Assembly: GCA_013398055.1 (NCBI GenBank)
Contig: VZRS01005492.1
Span: forward strand, 146,296-210,295
DNA: 64,000 nt
Direction: 5' to 3'
Origin: Ifrita kowaldi
Lineage: Eukaryota; Chordata; Aves; Passeriformes; Cinclosomatidae
Below are positions 24,801 through 37,200 of the stretch, piece after piece (position 1 is the stretch's first letter; each line of letters begins with the position of its first letter). The translations under genes and the position numbers were made by a program. The notes under the pieces were generated by a model that saw nothing but the letters and a program-made list of their open reading frames with translations, had not been told where the DNA came from and ran no database searches.

Positions 24801-27800
24801 GCTTCCCAGTGCTGTTCCTCCTTTTTGGCAGCAGTATCTTCTGGAAGGTTGGCCAGCCTTGGCTGCAGGGACATGCCACTGGAATTCACATTTGGCAGAA
24901 AACCCTACTGGGAAAAGCAGGCGCAGCTACTGATTTGGATGGAGCTACACTTGTTTACACTTGAACTGAGCTCGATCCCCAACTCTGCAGTAGAATTTAG
25001 ATTCCTGGTGCTTTGCTGTGTCTGCCATTTGCTCAGGCCACCTACACACAGAGGCAATGCTGCAGCTCCTCAGGGTTTACAGCAATCTTGTTCGTTAGGG
25101 TTTTGTACAGGGCTTGCCTTTTCGCCCCCCAAAATGTATTTAAACAAGTTGTAGCACTATGCTCTGCTTTTTTACTGAGCCAGTAGCAAAGGAACTAAGC
25201 ACAACAAGAACAGCAGGAGAAATACAGCAAAGATGTGGGGGATTAAATAATAGGCATCTTCTATTCTTACCAGCAAATTTTTTACTAAAATATCTTTACA
25301 GAAAGAATTTGAATCGCTCTGATTTTACACAGAGTGACATTAAAAGAAATGCAAAAATTTAAGCATTGTAAAATCTCTGTTACTGGACTACTTCAGGCTC
25401 TGGCAATAGGCAAGAATATACACTTACCCTTATTTGCAGGACTGTTGCAGTGGTTTGGGTATTCCTAGGGTAAAAAGGGACTGGTCCTGATGGATGGAGG
25501 CAGGGTTGCCACTGGTGTGTTTTAAGTCCTCTCGTAGCTGCTAATGAAGAGGTGCTTGCTGTTCTTGTTTGTAACCAAGAAGGATGAGGGCTCCCTGAGG
25601 CTCTGATTCTTGTGCTCCTGGCTATCCATAACTCTTGGTGTAGCGGCATGACATGAGCAAGAAAATGAAAAGGAAAAACATTGTCTGTCTATAAGCATCT
25701 TTGAAAAATCAATCCAATAAAACGTTCAATGAATATATTCACAAGTTATCTATGCAGCTCTATGAGCTGAAAATAAATATGGGAAGGAGGAAGGTCAGTC
25801 ATTACATACCTTGTTCCAAATAAATCAAATAAGTTGTCAGATCAATTATTTGTCAAATATGAATCAATTTTTGGTCTCCTCTAGTAGTATGTCAGAGAAC
25901 TGCATAATTAACATTAGCTTGGCTCACCAGTGATGTTGACTTGGCCTTGAGGTTCTGTAGGTCAAGTTATTAAGCTGTTCAGATTCTTCATGAATTTGTT
26001 TGTTTGGTTTGGCTGTGTATTGGTAGACATCCAAATAGATGCATGTCATTGATGGGTTTGCTCCTGAGGAGTTCGATTTTACTTTCTGCCCTTGGCAGAT
26101 CCTTCACACCAAACTGCTGTGAATATCTTCTCATTTGCTTCCATTTACTGTAGCTGATGCCTTGAAGATTTCTGTTCCTTTGTCTCCTCATTACCCTATT
26201 TGATTCACTTATTAGCCTGTAAATATCCCTGGGAACTTAAAAATCTTGTCTAGATGGACTGGTGGCTCATTATTAATAGAAATAGTTTTTGAGAACTCAT
26301 TTGTATGCTTTGTTGGTAGGTTCTGCCCTATTCTTAAGAGTTCATGTCTGCTCTAATTTGGGAAAAGACTTTGATTCTTAATTTTGTACTCAATACTGGG
26401 ATGCTAACTGACAGTGTCTCTTTGCTTTTCTTCCCATTTTAATATACACAGCATTTAAGGCCAAATCAGGCAAAAGCACTCATTGACTGTTTAACCAATG
26501 ACTTCAGTAGAAGCTTTGCCAAATGAAGACGAAAGGCTTGGGCCAGTTACCAGTTTCAGTGCTACAGAAATACTGGAAGGCCTCATACTGTATGTCTCAT
26601 GCCTTAGACAAGCATGATGGGGGACAAAAGACTGCCAAAAGGACAAGATATCAAGAAGTTTCACAAGCAGAGGTGGCAAAGTGGCTGCAGGATATGGGAA
26701 GGAAGGATATACAGACTTGGGAAGGAAGACCTGAGTACAGAAGTAGAAAGGAGACTTTGAAAAAATGGAAAATCTCTCTAATTCCCAGCACCCACAGTAC
26801 CATCTTCAGAGGCAGCTTCTCATTTCAGTTGGCTTTCTCAGAACTTAGACTCATGTACATGTAATATTTGATGACTTAGGCAGAAATAGGTCTATTTTCA
26901 AAGCTGATCTTTGCATTACATATTGAATCCATTATAGATTCTCTTCTACTTTAATGAAAAGCCTGCATGAATGGTTTAAAAAATAGAAAGAACTTACATC
27001 ATAAATCGGACTGAAGCACTTGCCTGAGAATTAGCATGAATATGTAAAAACTGCCCCAATCAAATAAATGGTAATAGTAGAACTGTTCGCATATCTCAGC
27101 ATAAATAAAAAAAATTATAAGTGCACTCTGCATTCTGTGGCATTTTGTGCATCTTTGTAAGAGGTAATAATTCCATAGCATTTAAAGGACACATTCTGTC
27201 TTTTTATGCAGAGATGCAGTCTGACATGAGAGCAAGTCCTGATTAAGCACAGTACTTGGATCAAGAATTTATGGCTTGTGTTCAAAAAAATTTTAAAAAG
27301 TCGTTCTTCTGTGGAAGAGATATGGAACTAAGATGTACATTGAGCTCTCCATGACTCATGAGCAAATGCATGGAAGTACGTGCTGCAGTGTACTGTATCC
27401 TCACAAGGAACTGTTCAAAGGATGCCTCACAACAGTATAGGGGATAAAAAAGTGGCATAATCCTGTTCTTGGGCAGTTTTTTCACTCCAGACGATGGCTC
27501 TACATTGCAGTTCTCAGCCATGGAAGGGAATGATCGCCAAGCAGAGTGAAATAATTGGGTCAGAACTGTGATTACAGTGTAGTTTTGTTTTGCTAGTTAA
27601 GCTAGTATTTTACCCCAAAAGATTTAAGAATTTTGGATTGGTAACAGAAATAGCCAGACAGAATGAGAACAGCAAACAAAGTACACTTGGAGCCACTCTA
27701 TGTATAATTTTACTGTTTTCTTTTCTTTCCTGGGGTTTGCTGGGCTGTACAAATGTTGCCTTGTTGACACTCCTATAGCCAATAGCACATTTTCTGTGCT

Positions 27801-30800
27801 CGATAAGGGAACAAGTCTTTTTCACTTACCTGGGAGAACAGCACACTCAAAGTAAAACTATTATTTATTTATAGAACAAATAGGAAGGTACTTAGAAGAG
27901 ATCAAGTACGTAGAATGAAATGCCAGGGTTTTCTTTTACATCACAAATGGAAGTGATTTGCTGTCATGCCTCATTTGGAGGATCCTCGTCATTGTGGATG
28001 TTCTAACCCATCCATCCCCATGCAGTATATCCAGGCCTCTGTGTGCTGCATTGTCACGGGTACCTGTGTGTATCCATGAACTCTACTCAGATGGAGCCTA
28101 AACAATCACATACCTACACAGCGAAAAATTCTCTTTTCATCAAAAGGGCTGAATTTGGGCTCACACCGCTCTCCATCTCTCAACAGAAGCTTGTTTACTC
28201 AAATGCAGCAAAATACAAAATGTTTACAAAAACATCAGCATAGCTGCAGCTTTGGAGTGGAGCTGGGGGAAGGGATGTTTTTTTACCCAGAGGAGGGGTA
28301 GAATGACTGTTTTTGTCTCATGACCTTGGAGAAATGAAGGACCCTTAAAAAATTTTGGGGTTTGGTCCTGCCTCTCAATTACGCCAGCATTTATGGTTGT
28401 AGCCAAAGGACTAACTGAGTGCCTACCACCAGCTGCCATCTCCTCTCCCTCTCCTAGGAGCAGGGGAAGCAGCAGATTGGAAGTAAATCACCACAAAATG
28501 CAGTATCAAGTAAGGATTCAGGCTTTCTGCCCCCTGTTCCACCTACTCTAGAGATAATTCCCAGCCTGTGGCCCATGGGTTCCCAATTTTGATGGAAAAC
28601 ACAGGCTGATTTTGAAATGTGACAGCGATTCAGAGGGAGGGAGGAGAGATTGCCAGATGGCTCTGCTTTGCACCTTCTTCAGTTTGCAGGATAACACTTT
28701 GTGATTTGCCATAAATTTATCATTTTCTTCTGGGCTGTGGAATGAAGCTAAACTTTTGGCCTCTTAGCTCCATCTTTCCACATAAGACCAAAATGATGCA
28801 GTATTGGGGAGGGAGGAGGAAAAATATCTGCTCTTGTGTGTGCAAAGGGAATAAATGGGGGGGAGGGGGTGCTGTGGAAGGAAGGAGAAGCAGCTCATGA
28901 AGAATATAACTAGAAGAGCTTGAAACACCCCCTCACTGCCCACAGTGAGCACCGCATTCCTCTGAGAGTCTGGCTGGAGGTGTCTTAAATCCATGAAACC
29001 AGAAGAAACTGTTTATTCACATGATCATAATCTAAGGTGGAATTATAGCCTAAATTAATGAACTTTTGGAGCCATATTACTTGTTACTATACAAATCCAA
29101 ATGACACTTTCTTTGCTAATTTTCTTTGCTCTCTTCCTGCTGGTGCAGCAGAAAATGGTGAAGCAATTCCACTGGGGCATGGTGGGCCACTAATCTTCAC
29201 ATCGAGCAACAGCAAGATGTGCTGTGCCTTCAGAACTGTGTTTCAGTGTCCTCCTTTGTCCTTCTTCTGGCCTCTCTTCAGAGCTTCCATGGAGAAAATT
29301 TTAACCATGTTTTAATTCACTTTCACACTGTACCTAGTAGGAGTGTGATAATATCACATTACATGATTATTTTTGGTAGTTGCTACCAGGGACTAAAGAG
29401 TAACAAGACTATAAATACCCATTGCATGACCTTCACACAATCCTTCTAGTTTATGAAAATGTCAATTTTCTTTTATGATAATTTTAACAAATATAGCACA
29501 CAGAGCAGAATGGAAGCCAGAAATTTGCAGTTGGGAGCTCTGATTTTTTTAAGTTCAAGAAACAGAAAACTTGTCAATAGGAGGGGTTTGGAGCATGTGT
29601 CACGTTTGCAGAGAAACTAAGTTTGTGCATATAATTTTCATATTCTGATTGAATTCTCAACCAGGCTTTTAAAATTATAGTCCTAAAATTTGCAGTGATA
29701 TTTAGTCTCTTCCAGGTTCAAGTCAAGTCATGTGCATGCACTGGGCTGTTTAGCAGGATAGTGTGGCTCTATCATCCACACACAGAATGAACAGCTTCCT
29801 ACAGCTGGCCCCCCACCATTTTGTGTCTGTTGCCAACAGAAGTCTTCTTGTGTAACTGGTGGAAGGAGGAGTTCAGCCCAGGAGATGCTCCATGTTGGTC
29901 ATCAGCCCCATCACTGTCCTGCTGCAGCCAAGGAAGGATTCATGGCCCTACACACCCCTATGCAACCACCCCTGTTTCTCTTTAAAGCAGTCACGCCCAA
30001 ACCCTACAGGTCCTTGTGTCTCCCTCATCTGTTCTTTCCCATTGTTTTGGTGCCTATGCAGCAGCACAACACAGCATGAAGTGTTTTGTCCGCAAGGAGG
30101 ATGAGCTTTTTGCAGAGCCCAGTTTTGTGTCCATCTCCCAAACTCAAGGGTGGCTGCTCTGGGTGCACATCTCCTTCGGCTCTCCCAGTCAGGCAGGTCG
30201 GAGCAGAGGCTGGATATTGGCAGTGGTATGAGCAGTGAGCTACGCCCAATATTTTGCATGTAATCTAGATGCATTTTATAATTAAGTAAAAGTGTAAATA
30301 TCTACTGGTTTTGCACTCTGAAATCTATGCACCTTTTCAGTACAGTGTTGCCTGAAGTGGCTTCCTTCAGAGCAGACGCCCGTAGCCACTTGCCCTCGGA
30401 CAGGGCATTAAGTGCACAGAATCTAATACCTGCTATCATTTCCCAAAGAAGCTGCTTTGTTCAGAGACAACCCAACTTAGGTTTAGCTATAAATTTACTG
30501 TAAATGTGCAAGCAATTTAACTTCTATTTAGAAATGTATCTAAAGCATTAGCTTTCAAACAACTGTACGTGCAGAAGTTTGGCTTTCTCAAGAAAGAAAT
30601 GTGCAAATGTGCTAAGAGTAATTAAATCCTTTCTATCTGCTCCTGTTTTAAAAGTTCTTCAATGCTACCGCAATGGCTAGAATGACAAATCTGCTTTTGC
30701 TATAGAACATATCTAAATGGAAATAAAGACAGCTACAAGTATATGTACTGTGCTGCACATGTGAGCTTCGGTCAGGATAATAGCTTTAATATAAGAATTC

Positions 30801-33800
30801 ATACTTTTTCGATAGCACCTGCTGTATTTTTGGCACTCCGATAGGAATTCCAGACTTTGAGAATAAATCCTTTCTCTATCCAAAAATGCTATTCAAATGA
30901 AAATTGTAATTTAGACACAATGACATGATTTAAAATAATCTGTGTAGGTTGTAGCAGGAGTCTGTCCTTAATAAAACATTGATCTCAGTCTTATTTGTCA
31001 CCTTTAACAAGGTTTTTCCTGCAAAGTAAGAACTGTCTCCAGAAGGCCTAGTTGAAACAACAAAGCAGGATGAGGAGGCTCCCTGTTTTCCAGACTGAGT
31101 TTGTTTTATGGGAGTAAATTGTATTAAGTCTGAATTTAAACAGAAACTCAGCAGGAAAACAAGTATCAGTTTCAATCATCTAAGATTTTAGTTTGCTTGG
31201 GGGTTTTTTGGGGTTTGTTTTTTATTATGAGACTTGGTGGCAAATCTGCTAGGACTAAAAATTTGCAGGTTTTGTAAAAATGAGCTCTATTTCTTAGAAC
31301 TCTGTCTCAAAAGTGTTTTCAGGTCCTGGAGTGAATTAAGATGGTTCATTTGAAGCAGGAGGTCTTTGATTGCTCTTTACATAGTTCTGAGCAGCCTGCC
31401 GTGGGAATCATCACAAGTGTGCCTAGTTAGCACTGGGCAGGTCAGGAGTTTCCCAGGAGGCTGCTGCCGTGCTGGCCACGAGTGACAACTCCCTGCCCCT
31501 TGCAGGGATGATCCAGAGCTCTCTTCTGGTGAGGGCCCCACAGAGCCTCAGTCACTGGGCCTTGGAAACAGCCAAAGCAATGCTGTGCACACACTTGTGC
31601 CACCCCCTTAGGCTGGTGGGAAGAACTCCATGGTGTCAGGGTGTGACCTGGCAGTCTCAACACACTGACATTGGAGAGAGGTTTTCCTGATGAACATCTA
31701 TGGCTGGAGTCCTTACACAGGTGTGTCTTGGTGCTTAGAAAACTACACGAGAATTCACTTCCAACTGAGATGCTGCTAAAATATTTTTAGCAGAATGGAC
31801 TGATTTCAGGAGAGATGGGCATTTAGGCGAGATTTTCAGGCAGATTGTCTCAACATGGGCCTTGGTTTCTTACTACAGAGATAGGCAAGGCAGAGAGCAG
31901 GAGGCCAGGTTTGTGCAGGTCTCCCCTGCTGCCATGAGTTGTCCCCCAATAGATCCATCCAAATTTCCTTTTTATGAACTGGTATTGATTAGAAGGCAAG
32001 GGATTTCTTCACTGCAAAAAGGGTTTGAACTCACATTTCCCACATTCAAGAGGTTCACCTGAGGCCTGTAAGATTAGGATTGTATTTTAAGCTGCTATTC
32101 TACAGTTAGCTTTCTCTCAGTAGGTTCCATGTTTGTCCACAAGTGAGCAAATAAATGCTGTGCTTCAATTCAAACTCCCAAAGCTTGCATGTGTGAAAGA
32201 AGCTGCTCTTACTGCTACACAAGCCCTTGGCTACTGCACTGCTGTGCCACCAGTTTGTCAGGATATATGATTATATACATGATATGAATAGCAGGAAGGT
32301 TTCCTTTTTTGCAAATGCCAAGGGTAGAGGGAGGTTTGGAAATCACACAGCATTTTTATGACAAATAGATCAAGATGTAATACTTCTTAACCATTGCTGC
32401 ACATGAACGAAAGGATTTTATTTTGTAGATTAAACAAATTCTGGTGAGTGGCATCTGTTTCTCATTGGCCCTCACAGCTGATCCAACACTGCTTTTCCTT
32501 AAGCTTTCGCAGTACAGCTCTGTCACAGTAATGCTGGATAATACTACGACTAATATTGATTGCTCCAGGACTACAAAAGGTAGTAGGTGTTTCAAATACT
32601 TTGATCATTTCACTTCTTCGTAGAACATATGCTACTTTTATGAAGACTTTAAAAAATCCCAAATAAATAGTTCTAATCAGAGGAACATAGGTGAGAGTCA
32701 ACCATGGCTATGTATGTGTAGGCAAGAGCAGAAATCCTGCACCTGGTATGGGCAGGCTTGTGCATTTGTAGCACTCAGCCTGTCTGTTTATCAATATTAT
32801 GATAGCTCAAGAAAAACTGCATTTCTAAACCCTTAGTTTTGATTATCATTGTTTTGTCAGCAATTTCTATATGATTGGCAGAACTTTGGATATAAAAGCC
32901 TACTTCAAGCACAGAAACATTAGATCAATCATGAGATTTTATAGCTACTCCATTTGTATCCTTTTCACTTGCTACCTAATCCTGAAACACTGGGGATTCC
33001 CATTTTCAACTTGTCTAAAAAACACAGCAGAAGACTTACACAGATTTGTATCATCTGCTGTACCTTTTGTGCTAACCTGATACACACAGTCACCATGAGG
33101 AGCTTGATGCCTACCTGAATCCTTGAATGAATCAGTCCATGAATATTTTCAAGACAGGGCAAACACCTGAGTTACCCCTCCCCAGCTGGTGCATTGTGCT
33201 GGCTTGGTTGCGTTGAACTGGCAGTACCTGGAGTGTTGTGTAGCTGAGCCTTGACTCCCTGTGTGGAATTGCCTTTTCTCCTGTTGACTTTTCCAAGTGA
33301 TAGCAGAGGTTTTACACTGTGTGTTTGAGCACACCCTTAATTATATTACTCTTTCTCTGCTTGCTACTGGTACAATGAAAATATATTTTCATTTCGGTGA
33401 TGGAAGTCTCTGTGACATCCAACCAGTGCCTCACAAAATAAAACTGTAGCTCCTTTTATCTCTCCGTTATTCCTTTTGCAATCTGATTATTTTTTCATTT
33501 CATACGTACATTGACTGAAAACCTTAACAATATTGCACTGTAAGTTTTATCTCTTTTATGAGGTAGATTGCTCCAGTGCCTTTCTAAATACTAGCTATTT
33601 CTTCTGAAAGTCCTTTGCTTGAAGACTTAAAAGTCTTTGTGCATCTACAATTGCCATTTATTAATCCAAGAGTATAATCAATCTAACACCTCTATGGTAT
33701 TAGAAATGGTTTGGATGTATTCTCTAATTTAATCTCATCTGCAAAATTTGAAATGTGAATTTCAAGCCCATCAATCATACCATTTTTATACATGATAGTA

Positions 33801-34198
33801 CAGTGGGAAGATCGAGTTCAAAAGTTCAGGCGTGTAACTTGTTTCTTAAGGTCCTTTTGGGTTACATGTTATTTATGATTTCTGCTTCGTCCTTCTCCTT
33901 AGAGCCCTGTTAGTTATGTTTGGTACTTCAGAATTCTATTCTGCTGGATTTTTTGTTCTTCTGGTATTTTTTTTTAACAAAAGAATCTCTTTTTTTCCCA
34001 TCCTAGTAATAGAAGATATTAGGGTAGAAGGGTCAACCAAAGCCCTGGGTCAGCTAAAGTCTTTCAGTGAACTTCACTGAGTTTGGGATCTGTTCTTCAA
34101 AAAGGGGGATAAAATTGAGGTGGCAGCTCATTACCCTCAGCAGCCAGGACTGAAGAAGGCGAGATAAAATTGGCTACCTGCTCTCCCTTCAGTGTGGT
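21891..34198. other. Gene-free unique DNA
   Basis: No exon or RNA gene can be supported. Open frames at 23,146-23,670 and 26,523-26,864 lack recognisable motifs and flanking splice logic. The segment at about 30,250-30,930 is repeat-free and AT-rich with dense TAAT, AATTA and CAAT-type words, a texture seen in conserved noncoding DNA, but conservation cannot be judged from one sequence. A stretch near 33,720-33,830 faintly resembles an old CR1/L3 relic; I do not call it. Confidence 0.5.
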
Positions 34199-34258
34199 GT
34201 GGGTAGGTAAGGATAGGTGTGGGTAGGTAAGGATAGGTGTGGGTAGGTAAGGATAGGT
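34199..34258 (+). repeat. 20-bp tandem repeat, three copies
   Basis: GTGGGTAGGTAAGGATAGGT occurs three times head to tail without a mismatch, followed by a decayed partial copy reading ATGGATAAGTGAGTG. The unit itself is built of GGTA/GGAT-type words. It lies in otherwise unique DNA. Confidence 0.96.
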
Positions 34259-37200
34259 ATGGATAAGTGAGTGAATAGTATTTGATTAGAAGTACTTCTG
34301 GAGTGTGTGGAGCACTTGGTATTTGCGTATCCTACCTTTCAACCAAAATATTCACCTTCAGACCAGTGAGTATAGCAGTGTTCACTTGGACATTTTGATA
34401 ATTGGATTTTCTGGAAGTATTTGACATAATAAAATAGTTCAAATCATCTCTCTTTTACTTTATTTTTCTAATCTGAATATAAGTTTCTCTTTTTGTTTTT
34501 CAGGTTTTTTTAGGCCAAATCACTGCTGCCCATGTAATCTGCATATGTTTGAGAGGAAACATCTGTTCTTATGTTTGGATTAATAATGTCCCTGAACCTC
34601 TTCCACCTGCAGGTGCAGCAGCACTGTCACCCCAGGTACCTGCCTGTGGGCACCCACACATTGCTTGCTACTTCTTGCCTGGCTTTTTAAGGAAAGACCT
34701 ATTGGTCAGATTGAAGCTTGGCTTAGATCACACAGCTTCAGCCAGAAAAGCAATGATATTCATGTTCTGTTCCCCAGGAGCAGCTGGGAATGCCTGTTTG
34801 AACAGAAAATACTGTCTGTACAAAAGCTGCCTCCAGCACAGGGCTGCTGGGAGCTATTGCTGCTATCAAATGCTCACAAGGAGATGGGAGGCTGGGAGGG
34901 AAAGGGGCACTGCTGCCTGTTTGGTGTTTGTGCTGCTGGTCTGAGGGAGAGGCCATGGGAAAAGGACATCCTTAAACTGATGAGGAGTTGAGCCTGCATT
35001 TGATAGTGTAGAGATTAAAGGTTATGTCTCTAGATTCCCACTGATTTTACTGAGGTCACTGGAGCCTCTCAGGGACTCAGCTGGCTGCCCAGGCACAACT
35101 AATTGCAGAATTGAACCCAGCTGATTATATTTGAAATTGTCTTTATAATGGTTACTCCATTTTCTGAAGCTCCATCATGTTAGTAGAAATCTAGTATCTT
35201 TACTAAATCTATATTTTGTGTGATCCTGGATTCAGAAGAGAGCTTGTTAAACTTCTATTTGTTCTGTTCATCCCATCAAGGTTGCTCATCATTGTTGCAC
35301 AAGAAAAGGAAACATATCAAATAAAAAAAATCCCTTTTGTAGTTGGCAAATGCCTGTATTTTGTCTTTGTATGATGTGTTGTCATTCATCATCTAACCTT
35401 GGGGAAATCATGGGCACTCTAACAATGTAAGAGGCCAATAAAAAAGAAAATTATTTCAGTAAAATTTGAGCTAGGGATATGTAAAAGAGAAATGCCCCTG
35501 GGTGATAAAAATTACCCATGCATAATGGCTGTGGATGTATCTAGCAGGCGTGCTGTACATATCCACACTAGCTCAGCTACAGGCTGTCCTTGCTCACCAG
35601 GCTCAGGTGTACAAAGATGATGGGAGAGAGTCAGGAGAACACGAGGTCAAGCGGGAAGCAAGGACTGAGGAGCCACGTGCTTGGTAAGTGCTCGCATGTC
35701 TTTACCCATCTCTTTCACCTCTTTGTTAGAGCTGTCTCCTTTGATCTTGCCTTTCTCATTATTACTCTCTGCTACAGAATTTGGGCTCAGTTCCAAGGTT
35801 GAGGCCTGCTCCTGCTGAATGTCTCCCATATCCGTTCCCTGTTAGTCAGCCTGTCTCATTAGAGTCTGCAAGGCTTGTGCTGTGCTGCAGCAATGACATT
35901 GCTCACTCTTGCTTTGGTGCACTGTAGGGCCTGTACAGGTGTGCTTCTAGAGGTGTGCTGCTCTCCATTTAACAGCTGGATACATTTTCTACTGTCTTCC
36001 CCTTTGGACTTGGCTGGCATAGCTTTAGGAGGCTTCTTAATGTACAGCTCCTTAGTCTTCACTTTAACTTTTGTGAGGACCTAGCCCCAGTCTGTGTCTT
36101 AGCCAGGGCCCTAAATGTTCTGAACAAGAAGGCAGTTTTTTACAAGAAACTGCTTTTCCAGCAAGTCCTGTTGTGACAGATTGCAATCCCAGCAAGTAGT
36201 GTGGCTCCTGCTGCAGGTCTTAAGTTTACTGGATATTTCCATTTTACATTTTTGTTTATTGCACTTTTTATTCTCACTGCCTCTCAAGCTAGCAAGAGGC
36301 ACAAATCTCAGATTCGGGGTAGGTCAGTAGATTATTGGGTGAGTGGGGCTATGTCCTTCCTCTTGGCCAGGAATTACCACACAGTGAGCATTTGACTGCT
36401 TTGGGCTATTTCCTGCCTGTCTGACTAGCTCCTAACAGGCAAGAGTCACATGCATAAAACAAGTCACTGTTAAAAAAAAAATCATTACAAAAGAGTGGTT
36501 CTGCCAGCTAGCACTGGGAATGTGGGAAAGGTCCCTGAACTTTAACACTGGAGTTAGAAAAGTCTTCCAGAAGCAGAAAGTCAGAGGTCTTGAAGCACAT
36601 AAAGCTCCTTGAGATAAGTCCAGACACAATCCCTCCTCATCTTCTAGTGCACATCACCCCAATGACTCTTTATTAATAAGAGTCTCCTTTTTTCCCACGT
36701 GACATTTCCATTTGCAGTGACATAGAGGATCCACAGTGAAGGCCAGACCCTTCTCCACAGGGCAGGCAGTGTATTTACTGGTTCCCTGCCCCCCATCCCT
36801 CACCTCATTGTCCACTACAGCAAATTTAAGCTTCTTGTCTTCTTGTCTTCATCAATGTAGCCTGTCATAGCTCCTAGTGCAAGCAACTTTGAGTTTTCTT
36901 TTTGAATTAGACTGTTGTTGAATCAAGTCCTTTTATCTCCTTTTTCTCATTTTAAAAGGGTTTAGTTAATCCTGCTGACCCTAATATTTGAGCCAAAAAG
37001 CTGGGTAAATGAATCCATGATGAGCTCTGTGCTACTGTAACTTACTTCCTCCAGTATCAAGCTAGGTGATTTAAAAATAGCTGGGGTACCAGTATGCTCC
37101 AGCACAGTCATTTCTGTCCCTGGAGCAGAGACATGCCCGAAGAATCTAAATTAGTAACAACTTTCCTGACTTGATTCCAGCTGCACCAGCTGGTTGTTTA

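Noticed and set aside
33720..33830. Possible second ancient CR1/L3 relic (CATCTGCAAAATTTGAAA, CCATCAATCATACCATT)
   Set aside because: Similarity too short and patchy to call without alignment.
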